A stretch of 64,000 bases of DNA from Bubalus kerabau (GCF_029407905.1 NC_073630.1:47579001-47643000), one strand, 5' to 3'; shown: positions 35,912 through 46,902, counted from the stretch's first letter. The notes: generated by a model not told the origin, from the letters alone. Numbers and translations: made by a program.

Positions 35912-36305
35912 CTGCAGGAGGCAGGGAGAAAAAAAAAAAACTTTCATTAACTGCAGGAATTTATTAAACTGTAATAGCATGTGATAGGAATTAAGCCTGG
36001 TTAATTCAACGACACCACCAAAGCTGGTTTCCAGGGTTTTAGTCCCCAGCAAAAAACATCCTAGACTCTTTAACTCCCTTTGCTCCCAAAGGATACTTTG
36101 CCAGAACCATCCCATCCCAAACTCTACCTCCAAATCCATGGTAAATGCCATGCTTCCATGAAGTCGTCTGATTTGTCCAGTTAGAAATAAATTTAGATTT
36201 GTTTGTACCTCTTTGATAGCACGTACTAAGTTTCAAATTGCTTTCTGGTTAACTATATGCAAAAATTCATTCCACTCTTTTTTTAAAAAGAGAATAACTC
36301 TTTAA

Positions 36306-36487
36306 AAAAAAAGTATTTATTTATTTGGCTCTTCAGGTCTTTGTTGCAGCATGCGGGATCTTTTCCTTGTGTTATGCAAACTCTTAGTTGTGGCATGTGG
36401 GATCTAGTTCCTTGACCAGAAATTGAACCTGGGCCTTCCTGTATGGGGAGCATGGAGTTTTATCCACTGGACCACCAGGGTAGTCCC
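36306..36487 (-). mobile_element. CHR-type SINE at the 3' end of intron 1
   Basis: Minus-strand copy: head complement of CCACTGGACCACCAGGGTAG at 36487, B-box complement near 36420, ATTTATTTATTTGGC at its A-rich end. Confidence 0.8.
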
Positions 36488-36511
36488 AGAGTATAAGCAC
36501 TTTGAGTGAAA

Positions 36512-36695
36512 TTTGCTCAGTCCTGTCTGACTCTTTGCAACCCGATAGACTTCTCTATCCATGGGATTCTCCAAGCAAGAATAGTAGGGTGGGTTGCCAT
36601 TCTCTTCTCCAGGGGATCTTCCTGACCCAGGGATTGAACCCAGGTCCCCTGCATTACAGGAGGATTCTTTACCATGTCAAGCCATCAGGGAAGCT
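36512..36695 (-). mobile_element. Bov-tA SINE in intron 1
   Basis: Minus-strand copy with target duplication CTTTGAGTGAAA (36500-36511) and CTTTGAGGGAAA (36696-36707). It lies only about 0.6 kb upstream of exon 2 in transcription order and is the last Bov SINE before the SINE-free promoter domain. Confidence 0.93.
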
Positions 36696-38619
36696 CTTTG
36701 AGGGAAAGTTATAAATTTGATTTCACCTTGGAATTGCCATCACACACAAGAGAGACAAAATAAATGATTACTAAATGAGAAAAAAATAAGAACTATACCA
36801 GGAAAACTCTCCACTTATGCTCCCTTTAACTATTATAATCCATATAATTCATTTAGCAACTAATGATGCAGAGTCCTTTAACGTGTCCATGGTTCTCTTG
36901 AATTGGTATTTAAATCTTTTACTCTTACTTGACTTTTCATGAGCTTCTGAACTTCATCTTAAACAGATCAAAAATAAGTCCCTTGAGATGAAGGACAGAA
37001 ATCACATTTCTTATTATCATTGTATCTTTCACTACGTGTAACTAGCAAGTCTTGTGTGCTCACGTGTGGGTCTGAGGATGGATGTATACAATTGGGATCA
37101 CCTGATGTGTGAACAGAAAAACCACTCTACCACACAGTCTTATTTTTCTTCAACATTTATATTTTGCTCTAAGTGAATTCAAAAGAATGATTTTTTTCCT
37201 TGGAGTTTTAAAAAATGATTTCAATATATTGAGAGGCTTAAAATACCCTCTGCTGTGGCTGGGCTGCTTGTCACCTCCTTGCATACAGTAAGTGGTCTGT
37301 TAACTGTTTCCTACGGTGGCTTTTTGAGAAAGTGGACCCTCTTCCCAAAGAGGCGGATTTCTACTTCGAACTGGCTATCTGACCACTAACAGCACTGCAA
37401 TCTGTGAAGAACCCTGCAGAAACTGCTTACTGCAGGGGTCTGGTGATATCAGAGCTATAACGACTAACCCACCTGCAAGCCGAGGGGTCTCAGTCGGCAG
37501 GCACACCCTCCCAGGTGTCAACCTCACGGCCCGCCCTTCCAAGGTCAGGAGAGATGCTGGGGAGTTGTTCCTATCCAGGCAGCAGTAGGGCATGAAGCTG
37601 AAGATGCTGCTTGACATTTAGATTTTGAATAAAATAAGTTGTATGCAGATTTTTTTCTCAAGTGCCCCTGTCATCCCTGGCAGTCTACATTACACGGGTC
37701 ATATGCAGCAGTGTGATCGTAAGCACCACGCTGAGAAGTAGGTACTGGGTAATGGAGTCAGCAGTAGGTAAGGGGAGGCTGGGAGGAGCCTGAACATTCC
37801 TGCAGTTCCTCCCTAAGACCACCAGGCCCCAGAGAGATCCTGAAAGGCAGGCACAAAAGTAATGCCAAGGAAGAGCAATCACCTCCATTGCAACTCTTTC
37901 CTTATCATTTTATTGGTCTTTCCTTTTTTATTATTGGAGTTATCCCAAAGTTACAGGTCAGTATATTAAACTAGGTTTATAAGTAAGCTAGGCTGAAGAG
38001 AAGGTGTTGTTCTGGTGCAATGTTCATGTTTTGTTATGGGTGTAACACGTCCCAGTCTCTACACTTGCTCACTGCTTGTCCTCCAAATACAATACACATA
38101 CACACTGCTAACTCTTCTACAACATGACCAATCCAGAGACAAGGGGAAAACTTTTTCAGTGGTACAGAAACTGCTAGGATTGGAGGAGAGTCTTTAAAAC
38201 AAAAAGCAAAAACAACAAGAAAATAAAAAAATAAGTTAGATAACACACGATCTGTGCATTTGGTTTAAATTCCTTTTGTGGATAGCACACTCTAGAACCC
38301 ATGTCTTGGAATGCTGACACTGATTGGGTGGACAACTTCTTGCTGTCTCTCTCTTTAACAGCCCTCTACAGGCATGGCTCTTCAAAACCCTTCAACCTTT
38401 CAGAAATATGTATTTTTCAGGAACTTTTAAAACCATTGAAAAGACGGATCTTTTTTTTTTTTTTGTATTTTACTCTGATGTCATTCACATATTTCTTTCC
38501 TTTCCTCTCTCTGTCAGTTTCTCTCATTTTTGCTTTTCTGTTATGGCTGGAAAATGTGCATAGATGTTCTTTCCAATGTTGACGTGTTAATAAAATCAAG
38601 ACTTCTGAATGTGGCATTA

Positions 38620-39120
38620 TCCTGATAATCTAAAACACATTAGTGGTAGCAAGTGTTCCTGTTATTAATTTATATTTGGTCTTTGGATGATGCCAGCTTA
38701 ACAGTCCGAGCCCTGTAACTGTCCTCATTTGACACGCTGGTATTTACGGCTTCCCTATACATCTGTAACAGGTGTGCTTTATGGCAATTTACAGAAACAC
38801 ATTCTACTGCCTCTCTGCAACTATGACAGCTATTTCACAACCGCAGCCTTAATTTTATAATAAGATTTAAAAAGAGAAAGCAGTCACTAAACACAAAAGG
38901 CTAATTATTGTACGTTATTTCACCCCAACAGACTTTTCTCTTAGTTAAGGAGCAGACAATAAATTAGCTTAACTGCACTGATGATAATGAATCATTATAA
39001 TTAAGTATAATTCTCTATTAACCTTTTGGAGGTTTTTGTGCCATTGATGGTAAATTTTAAAGAGAAGGAGAGCAGAAAGAGTGGACTTGGCCACATTAAT
39101 TATATTAACGAAAAAAGAAT
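38620..39120. other. candidate conserved noncoding block in intron 1
   Basis: No repeat family is recognisable over 500 bp. It holds homeodomain- and forkhead-like AT motifs (TTAATTTATAATAAG, CTAATTATTG, AATCATTATAATTAAG). Called only from composition and position; conservation itself cannot be seen here. Confidence 0.3.
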
Positions 39121-39420
39121 CTTACTTCTTAAAAAAAATTAGTCAAGGCAGGGGAGAGTGGGGAGGGCAGCGGTCAGTAAGGAGTGACAGTCTTAGTGGA
39201 GTGTATGTCATCAGAACTGTCTCTATCAATCTTAGTAACCTTATTGAACATCACCTTCATTAAACTGCGAAACACTGGGGACTCCGAGTAGCTACAGTAA
39301 TATAGGCCTTTATTAACCAACGTGCTGTCTTGTCATTATGTGCAAAAGGGCATAATACGTTTTAGGATGACAGCAAACATTAATGATTCAAAAAATGAAA
39401 GCGGCCTCCACTACCTGCTG

Positions 39421-39580
39421 CTCGTAATATTTGAGCCTGGCGGAGGTGATTCCCAGGGCTGCTGCCACCAAGGCTGGGCTGCTAGCCGCCTGCTGCCTCC
39501 GGTGCAACAGAGGAGCGACTGGCCGGTCTCAGCCGACGGACCGACAACTCAATCCACGACTGGACAATTAGCCCGAGACC
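39421..39580. promoter_or_regulatory. CpG-rich patch in intron 1
   Basis: Eleven CpG dinucleotides in 160 bp inside an AT-rich, CpG-poor intron, about 1.7 kb downstream of exon 1. The frame across it (plus strand 39322-39630) has no known domain. It could be an intronic regulatory element or unrecognised exon; function unassigned. Confidence 0.35.
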
Positions 39581-40620
39581 TCACCTCCCTAAGCACAAAA
39601 TTAAAGAGCCCCTGTTCTAAACAGTTCTGATGCTTCTTTGAATATGACTGCAGGAATGCCAACGATGAAAATAAATCTTCCCTATTTCCATATGATCTAG
39701 TTCCTCAGTCAACTCCTAACGGCATCAGGAATAATACATGATGGAAAAATGAAACTACAGCAGCTGAGACCCACAGTGCCAGCCAGACAACCACCCACAG
39801 GATACTCCAGCTACTCGAAGACAATCAGGACTTTGAAGCCACTTAGAACCCTGACTCATAATAGCTACAGGATATATGAATTATCCATATTTCTCCCACC
39901 TTACCAAGAAATCACAACAAGATAAGAACAATTACAATCCGCAAAAAAGCATCTGCCAAGGCAGGAGAAGGCAGAGGAAGCCAGCATTTGCAAACCCAGC
40001 GAAGAGTTAAGAATCCAGGGCATGCCTCGCTAGAGAAGAAAAATGCGTTTGCAGACGGCCTTGGCCAAATTATTTTCACTTTAGATGTGTATCGCCGTAC
40101 CACATGGACATCTTATTTAATCAAATCACGTGTAGCCCTTGATCCTCCCCTTACCCTACGTGCCCCCAGCTTCCCAGAGGAAGCTCTCCCAGCCCTTTGC
40201 CAGATTCATTGTTAGCTACTCAGATCCTCCCTGCAATTCAATTCGGGTCCATCTCACCAGAGTCCACAGAAAGTTTCACTTGTTTCCCAAGTTGGCCAAA
40301 CTTTCCGAGAACATTCCATTGTGTTGAATGCAAACATGCCGCCGTCCTCCGTCCCCCCCTGCTAGTCACTCTAGACTCCAGAGATTACGAGGAAACCGGC
40401 TTGCTTTTTTTCTCCCCCTGTATGAATTGTAGCCAGCAGAGACTGTGGAATTGATGTATTGCCGTCTATTTTTACACAAGCAGCGAGCAGCTCCACACAC
40501 AGTCCTGCATAAACTCTATTCTCTCTCCGGCTTCAGGCAGCTCTCCGTGGTACAGACAGTTTTAACCATTGGCTTCCCTGCCTAGATGCTGATGGAAAAC
40601 CTTGCACTGTAGAGCAGGTC

Positions 40621-40643
40621 TTTTTTTTTTTTTTTTTTTTTTT
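40621..40643. repeat. T23 homopolymer in intron 1
   Basis: Twenty-three T on the plus strand (poly-A in the transcript sense), 0.6 kb into intron 1. No retroposon body is attached. Confidence 0.95.
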
Positions 40644-41254
40644 GCTGGCCAAAGCTTTCAATCACACAGAGGAGTTTTAAAGGAATCAGCTTTTGTAGTT
40701 TTGTGTTCTGTGGGAAAAGCAATCTAAAATAGCCCAGCAGGATTATTTAGGATTTTCTGAGTTCTCCGTCTGATGAACAGAGAGAGAAGAAAAAAAAATC
40801 CGGACTAGAGTCAAAACTGACTAGATTTGAGTCCATCCATTTTAATATTTTTATCTTCATCTTATTATAAATAGAAATGGCATTTTTCCAACCAGGCCAC
40901 TAAACACCACTGGAAAGACTTCAGCTTCTGATTCATATCAATATCTTAGAGCATAAATATTGCATATGAGTAGAAACAGAGCCAAAGGCACATGGAAAGA
41001 GTTTCTAACTGCAACAGATCCTGATGACAGCAGCTAAGCTTTGATTTGTTCAAGGTATCTCCGAGTCGCCTTAAAATAGCAAACTTATAGGAGTTAAGAT
41101 AAGATTGAGATTCTCTTCCAAAAGCACCTGCCCCCGGCTACTTTTCTGCCTCCTTTCCTCACCCAAACCCAAGCCCTTCCCCCCCCACAGGAATATTTGC
41201 ATCGCGAGGGAGGCTTTGGTCCTGGCTGCAGTGCCGAGCCCAGCCCCAGCTCAC

Positions 41255-41302
41255 CTCGATGTCACTCCATACAGAGTCCTGGTTGCACATGTCCCACGCC
41301 AT
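41255..41302 (-). CDS. PPARGC1A: PPARGC1A canonical exon 1, coding part (start of PGC-1alpha)
   Basis: This is the first coding exon of the nuclear coactivator PGC-1alpha, which binds PPARgamma, ERR, NRF1 and other factors to drive mitochondrial and metabolic genes. Read on the minus strand, ATG at 41302-41300 opens 16 codons, MAWDMCNQDSVWSDIE, followed at once by a GTGAGC splice donor (GT at 41254-41253). The exon ends on a complete codon (phase 0) and joins exon 2, which begins Cys-Ala-Ala, exactly as in the known protein. Sixteen residues before that Cys matches the mouse form; from memory the human form carries two extra residues (Glu-Ser) here. The start is the first in-frame ATG; the leader has another ATG that opens a separate short uORF. 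The identification is firm: sequence, splice phase and the promoter upstream all agree. Confidence 0.97.
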
Positions 41303-41424
41303 CCAGCTCCTGAATGACGCCAATCAAGCTGTTTCAACTCCAATCCACAGTGACACAGAGCACACACTCATGCAGGCAACCAGCCCCTTACTGAGAGTGA
41401 ACTGAAGGCACCTGTCTTACTACA
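41303..41424 (-). other. PPARGC1A: PPARGC1A exon 1 5' untranslated leader (TSS approximate)
   Basis: About 120 nt lie between the inferred transcription start and the ATG at 41302. The start is placed near 41424 because a TATA-like element sits about 25-30 nt further up (41447-41456), and because this stretch matches my recollection of where mammalian PPARGC1A mRNAs begin. The exact TSS cannot be read from sequence. The leader contains one upstream ATG, annotated separately. Confidence 0.75.
41324..41371 (-). CDS. upstream ORF in the PPARGC1A leader (15 codons plus stop)
   Basis: Within the canonical leader an ATG at 41371-41369 opens MSVCSVSLWIGVETA and stops at TGA (41326-41324), 21 nt before the main ATG. 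It is the only uATG in the inferred leader and does not overlap the main frame. A translation-repressing uORF in the PPARGC1A 5' leader is described as conserved in animals, so this is likely a functional brake on PGC-1alpha synthesis acting through ribosome engagement rather than a stable peptide. That it is present and intact is seen; its activity in this species is inferred. Confidence 0.7.
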   Translation of the reverse strand: MSVCSVSLWIGVETA

Positions 41425-41433
41425 GTCCCCAGT

Positions 41434-41439
41434 CACATG
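41434..41439. promoter_or_regulatory. E-box (CACATG) between TATA-like box and start
   Basis: CACATG on the plus strand (CATGTG on the minus, within TCATGTGAC) is an E-box placed almost at the core promoter. This context suits USF/MITF-type bHLH-ZIP factors. It matches the consensus, but occupancy is unknown. Confidence 0.45.
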
Positions 41440-41446
41440 ACAAAGC

Positions 41447-41456
41447 TATTAAAAAG
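41447..41456 (-). promoter_or_regulatory. TATA-like element of the canonical PPARGC1A promoter
   Basis: Minus strand reads CTTTTTAATA, an AT-rich TATA-like box about 25-30 nt above the inferred start. The surrounding DNA is not CpG-rich, consistent with an inducible TATA-type promoter rather than a CpG-island promoter. Confidence 0.55.
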
Positions 41457-41516
41457 TAGGCTGGGCTGTCACTCACCCAGCCTCCCTTCTCCTGTGCTGC
41501 TAGCTGCTCAAACTTG

Positions 41517-41524
41517 TGACGTCA
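41517..41524 (-). promoter_or_regulatory. palindromic cAMP response element (CRE), canonical promoter
   Basis: A perfect TGACGTCA octamer lies 222 nt above the start codon. Established knowledge: the PPARGC1A proximal promoter has a conserved CRE that binds CREB/ATF2 and mediates glucagon/cAMP, cold and exercise induction. Position and perfect palindromy make this the same element. Confidence 0.9.
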
Positions 41525-41586
41525 CTCAAAGGCAGCCCTCTGCCTCAGTGAAGTAACGCTTTAAAAAAAAAAAGAAAACGGAAAGA

Positions 41587-41605
41587 AGAAAGAAAGAAAG
41601 AAAGG
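41587..41605. repeat. (GAAA)n short tandem repeat in the proximal promoter
   Basis: About four to five AAGA units, just above the CRE (about 65-80 bp). Confidence 0.8.
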
Positions 41606-41733
41606 GAACACTTGGACTTTTGGAGCATCATGCTGTGACTAAAGCCAGCTTTGAATGCCACCAACTCTAAACAGAGCCCTGACGATATAATAACTAAAAT
41701 CCCCTGCAATCTTTTTTTAATTTATTTTCCTTC

Positions 41734-41740
41734 CAAAACA
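41734..41740 (-). promoter_or_regulatory. candidate FOXO/insulin response sequence (TGTTTTG)
   Basis: Minus strand TGTTTTG fits the insulin response sequence T(G/A)TTT(T/G)(G/T), about 0.3 kb above the inferred start. FOXO1 sites are known in the first kilobase of this promoter. A seven-base motif is weak evidence by itself. Confidence 0.4.
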
Positions 41741-41946
41741 AGCAAGTGGCAAAGCTGCCTATTTCATGACAGAGTAACTACATTCTTAGCTCAAATGTGT
41801 ACTCCCTCAGGACTCAAATTTGAAGACATCCAAGTGAACTCAGTTTGGGACTAAAGCAAGATAGTATCACATGATGCATTTTTATGAGATATTTTCTAAT
41901 TGGGGGAGTGTTTGAAAGCAGAGGATGAGGCATGACTTTTTTTTTT

Positions 41947-41968
41947 TGTTTATTTAATCAACAAAACA
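41947..41968 (-). promoter_or_regulatory. candidate paired FOXO sites
   Basis: Two forkhead-like motifs lie within 22 bp about 0.53 kb above the inferred start: minus-strand TGTTTTG (41962-41968) followed by ATAAACA (41947-41953). The spacing and position resemble the distal insulin response sequences reported for this promoter, but the assignment is inference. Confidence 0.4.
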
Positions 41969-43023
41969 GACTATATTTCTTAAGGTATAAACAAACTCCT
42001 CCACGCAGAAAACGGCTGTCCCCGTGGCAGCAGGGAATACCAGCTCCCGAGAAGTGTTACTGCAGTTTCTTTGCTCCATATAAGGAGAACAAGCAACAAA
42101 ATACCATCCTTTCAGGGTCCTTCAAATCATTTCCATTTCTCTCATAGTTCTCAGAAAACAAGTTAGTCAAGACAGTCGCTGCAGCTTGTGCCCAGATCAG
42201 CTTAGTTTCCAGCTGCCTTTTTTCCCCCATACATGTAGCATTCCCTCTCTAACTGCCTTAGGGTGCCTTTTTGAATAAACACTGGATTCCAACCCTAGTG
42301 CCCTGGGTTGTGCATTTTGCCTGTGAGATCAAGAATGTTCATGGAGTCGGGGAAAAATACCAACATGTTATTAACAGAAATATTCATTTCTTGAGCTTTT
42401 TCATTTTTTGAATTTTTCAGCTTCGAGCCTGAGACAATGAGAGCTAACGCAGGTGCAACTGTTTTAGAATAACACTACACATCGAATCCATAACAAATTC
42501 AAGGTACTAGACAACTCTGGGAAACACTTCCATAACCCCACAGTGGTCCGATTTAACCCTTCCAAGTTCCAGAGTGATGTACACGTGGTTGTATATTTGT
42601 GAATAAAATCCATATACTTTTAAAATCAGCTCGATTCTTTTACTTGATAATATTTCATCTGAAAAAAAGTTCACCAGGTATCTAAAACTAATTCTCAAGC
42701 ACTATTTGTTTAATTTTTTATTCTACTAAGTTTAACTTAATGAATTCTCTATTGTCCTTCCCTTTATCAAGAAAAAAATGGTGATTTGCTCTAACTAAAA
42801 AGTCACTCAAATATTAAGGTGAAAGAAAAAACAACCCAAAAAGAAAAAAAAATCAGACTGTTTATTCTTTCAGATCACAACTCTTTAAAAAAATTCGCTT
42901 ACTCTGATATCTGCAACAAGTTGCTAGTATATTCCTGAATAATGTGATGAAATTGACAGTTTGTCATTACCGGACATAAAAAGATGGCCAAAAGCATTGA
43001 CATTTTAAGTTAGCTGAATACAT

Positions 43024-43664
43024 TTCACTGGCACATTTTGCCTCTTACAAAGAGTGGAAAATTACCGTAGTTTTAATTTTCTAAATCAAGAAAGAACAGG
43101 AAAATACAACCTCAGGAAGGCTTTTATACATGCAATTAGTGGCATTACTCTGCATTCCCCACAAAGAAACACTAATTTTCTTCACAATTATATTCTGATT
43201 TAATGTAAAACTATAGTAAATTATTAAAATGCAGGGCACAGGTCATTGGCTCTGCCCTCAAAACAGTCAACTGTGAAATAATATTGGTCACTTGACCAAG
43301 AAGAGCTGATGTTTATTCATTATCATCAGGTGATCCCCGTGTCGTGATATTCTCTGATATTTTTATTCGTGTTCACTGAATGCGAGGCATCCATTATATA
43401 TGTGTGTGTGTACATATATTTATATTAATCTTATTTAAATCTTTTAGAGAAGTTCTTTACACTGGAATACTCTGTATTATTGCTTTTGATATTTCAACCT
43501 GTTTACATTATGTTGTCAGGGCTTTCTTATTTGTCTTTTTTGCCATCTAGTTCCACTTTTTCTTAATTAAATCAGCACCTACTGAAACCAAAGGTGGATA
43601 TGTGTGTGTGTGTGTGTACACAGTTCACTGGCACATTCTCCCTCTTACAAATAATGGAAAATTA
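43024..43664 (+). repeat. pair of 41-bp direct repeats, 600 bp apart
   Basis: 43024-43064 and 43624-43664 both read TTCACTGGCACATT then CCTCTTACAA and TGGAAAATTA. By eye 37 of 41 positions agree. The intervening sequence has two TG microsatellites (43402-43412 and 43602-43618). No known repeat family recognised. Confidence 0.8.
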
Positions 43665-46649
43665 TACATATACTTTTTTTTTCTTACTATCACGAAGAGG
43701 GGTTAGTCAGAAGTCAAAACATTGAAATGATTTATAAACTACAGCCTACCACAATTTTTCTCGCAAATTTCTATTACTGTATACACATACAAATTTATCT
43801 AGATCCTTGGGGCAAATTATAACAACTTCCACTATCTTTTGTTTTTTGTCTCAAAAAGATAACTAACGAGAGGGATATTTTAGAGTTCTTATAATTTGGT
43901 TAATTAGCTCTTCAGATTAAAATTTCTCTTATGTCCAGTTTCTTAGGAAAACAAAAATTGTCAGTCACTCATCAACCTTGGTCTTTCCCAGGAAGTTTCT
44001 ATATTTGATTCCCCTCTACCTTGACTGTTTCCCTTCCTTTCTCCCTGCGGCCCTCTTTTTACCCCTTCATCAATTCTGCCTCCACGATTTCCAAATGTTT
44101 GGTTTCAATCAACAAAGATCTATTGAAACCTTATTGTGTCCACAGCGATGTATTGCAAGCACTTCCAAGACAGCATATGTCATGGACACAAGGCAACTTA
44201 CAATTTGGGGGATGACAGACATTAAAAATGGAGAATAATCTGATATGAAAGAAGCAATGCTATTTTCCTCAATATCCAGATTCCTGTCCTCCTTAAAATA
44301 TACAGTTTCTAGGTACAAGGTCCTTTCACTAAACATTAAATGCACACCCAAATCAACCCCATTTTGTCTCAACAATAGGAGGAGGTATTTATTAGCATCT
44401 GTTAAGTACACATGATGTTCCATATCTACATAGAGCCTGGATTCCACCCCAATGGATTTTCTCTGCTCAGAAGTTCTGTTAACATTTCTCAAGACTCCAA
44501 CATAGGTGGAGGCAAGAGGATCTATCCTTAAAGTTGATAACAAAAGAGAAAATACACCTTCAAGAGACTAATTCAATTCTTCGGAAAAAATGTAACTAAG
44601 AACATAACATTTAGGTTTCAATCCCCACTCCTGCCCCAAATTCCAGGCTTTTGCTCCCCTCCATATTTCAGACTGCCATTTCTAAAAAATAAACTCAAAC
44701 TGAATTACCCAAGTAGACAACAGCAAAGACAATTGGTTTTGATCTAATTATTACATGTATAGGTGAGAACTCAGAAGTAAAGAGCTACTAGCATAAATAT
44801 CTTTTTTCATTTGTTTTTCTAAGTTTACAATAAACTGCATAAGAATACACTTAAGGCTGAAAATGTTCAAGAAAGAAGAAGGGAGAAGAAAACCTACAGC
44901 AGAGCTTATAAGGGCTAGACATTGAGATCAGCAGTTCAGACAGCACATTTCAATCAATTAGTCCTCAAAACTATCCAATAAAGATGATCTGTGTACCCAT
45001 TTTATAACTGAGAAAAATAAGACAGAGCCAGGATTTAGATAACAGTCAAAAAGAGCATACAGATCTATAAAAATCCTCCTTGGAAGACTGAAGTTTCATA
45101 CATAAGGTTAACATTTATTCTCAAATCAAAAGCACAGCTAAGTCCCCTGAGGCAAATTTATAACCTAGAGACTGTCTATTTAATGGGAAACCAACATTCC
45201 TGGGAATGCTACCTGCCTAGAAAGGAAAGGGATCTGCCCAGAATGGCTAATATTTTAAAAGTTAATCATTACTAACAGGCATTCAATTGCTGGCTTTTAA
45301 TTCCTGGAGGGGCTCATTGATCCTGAAACTCCACATCAGTGTCTGAGCATGTGCTCTGAGCCCCTGGGACGTGTTCGAAGCTGTGGCCGTGTAGGGCACA
45401 GAAGCTGGTAGGAGGGCAGGGTATAATAAAGGGCCCTAGTCTACAGGACTCTAAAATGAATATTTTACACAAAACCACCATGGTAATGTCAGTGTGAACT
45501 AAGCATATTCGGGCAACAAATAGAGGAAAATCAGTGGACAACTTTATTGCCTCCTAGCATTCATTTATTTATTTTATTTTTCAGTAAACTTAGAGGTGAT
45601 AAACAACTTCAGCAACCTCTCTCTCATCTCCAGTGAAATTGTCTGCAGACCAGCTCTAGGCAATTGAGCCTGTATTTTAACATGGATCTCAAAACCTGCT
45701 CTTGGAACTTCTCACACTAAAACAAAAAATTACCTACAAATTAGTCCAAATTGCAGTCAGTTGGACTAAATTAAACGTAAGGCAAGAAGTATGCTAATTA
45801 GGCCCACAGATAAGAGATAATAAAAGGATGGTTAAAAATCTGATTTTGTCTGATGTTTTTGAGCATTTACAGACATTTTCATTTACCTTAATTATTTCAG
45901 GTTAATTCATGTATAATACAGTGAGTTATTGATTGTTTAAACAAGAACTGTTCAACAGGGTTATTTGGGTTTTTTTTTTTAACTTAAACAATATAAAGCA
46001 CATGCTATTTTATTAAATGTTATTATTTAAAATGTTAAAGTCCTACTGATCCTCAATAACATAACTCACTTAGTAAGAAAAACATTTTATCCCCTAACTG
46101 AAGTTCCTGAGGGCGAGAGAAAATTAGGGTACACAATTATTAAATTGAAAAAAAAAATTGTTAGTCAAGCAGTTCCCTTTGGTGCTTATTTCTAGGGCTG
46201 GGGTCCTAATGAGCTTAACTTCTTTTGATTGTAGTGAAGTAAATTGTATTTTCAACTATTCTTGAGATGGAAGAATTAAATAAGTGAAGTTTTTTTTTTT
46301 CCTTTTTTTTTTTTAATCCCACCAGATCAGACTTGGAAGGGTTTTGGTTATTTTGCTTTTATTTCTGTTGTATATTTTTCCAGTGCTTTGGCATTTGAAT
46401 TTACTCTAGCAGAGTAAATATATATCCTAAAAATGTGAGGATGTAGAAAGGAAATAAATTCTCATCTTAGGAAGTAATTAGCTTAAGGTCTAAGCTAAAT
46501 TTTGTGATGCCTTGTATAAAATCCTACTTTCTATTGCTATCCCAACTAGATGCAGGATTTTTGAGGAAATATTCTTAACCAAGAAGACCACTTTTAAGAC
46601 TGACCTCTGCATTTAGCAGCTCAATCAAAAATAGATGTCAAATACCACT

Positions 46650-46902
46650 GGTCGGATTATAAATGAGTAGAGATTCTTCTAGGGGACAAGCAGGCAGTGT
46701 GTGTCAAAAATGTTAAAAATGGGCAACCCCATAGATACAAAAATTCCAATTCTAGAACTTTATCCTAAGGAAACAACAGGGGGATACATGGAAAGATTTT
46801 TAGTGTGGAGATAGTCAATGCTACATAATTTACATTATTGAAAACTTGAAAGCAGTGTGAGTGTCCAACAATAATGCCCTGACAAAATAAATTATGGAAC
46901 AC

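Larger units (their letters stand above)
35912..41254 (-). other. PPARGC1A: PPARGC1A intron 1
   Basis: This 5.3-kb intron runs between GTGAGC (41254) and CAG (35912). It holds one CHR SINE and one Bov-tA near its 3' end, a 23-nt T run at 40621, a CpG-rich patch at 39421-39580, and a long AT-rich, repeat-free block at 38620-39120. No further exon is recognisable. Confidence 0.9.

Noticed and set aside
39322..39630. 102-codon plus-strand frame across the CpG-rich patch as a new protein
   Set aside because: Openness follows from GC-rich composition; no homology recognised. Kept only as a CpG-patch observation.
42300..43200. The known MEF2 site of the distal PGC-1alpha promoter
   Set aside because: Several A/T-rich runs lie near the expected distance but none fits the YTAWWWWTAR consensus cleanly enough to call.
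44109..44543. 144-codon minus-strand frame between the promoters, possible novel exon
   Set aside because: No donor or acceptor in a fitting phase stands out and no domain is recognised; long AT-rich frames occur by chance in 14 kb.
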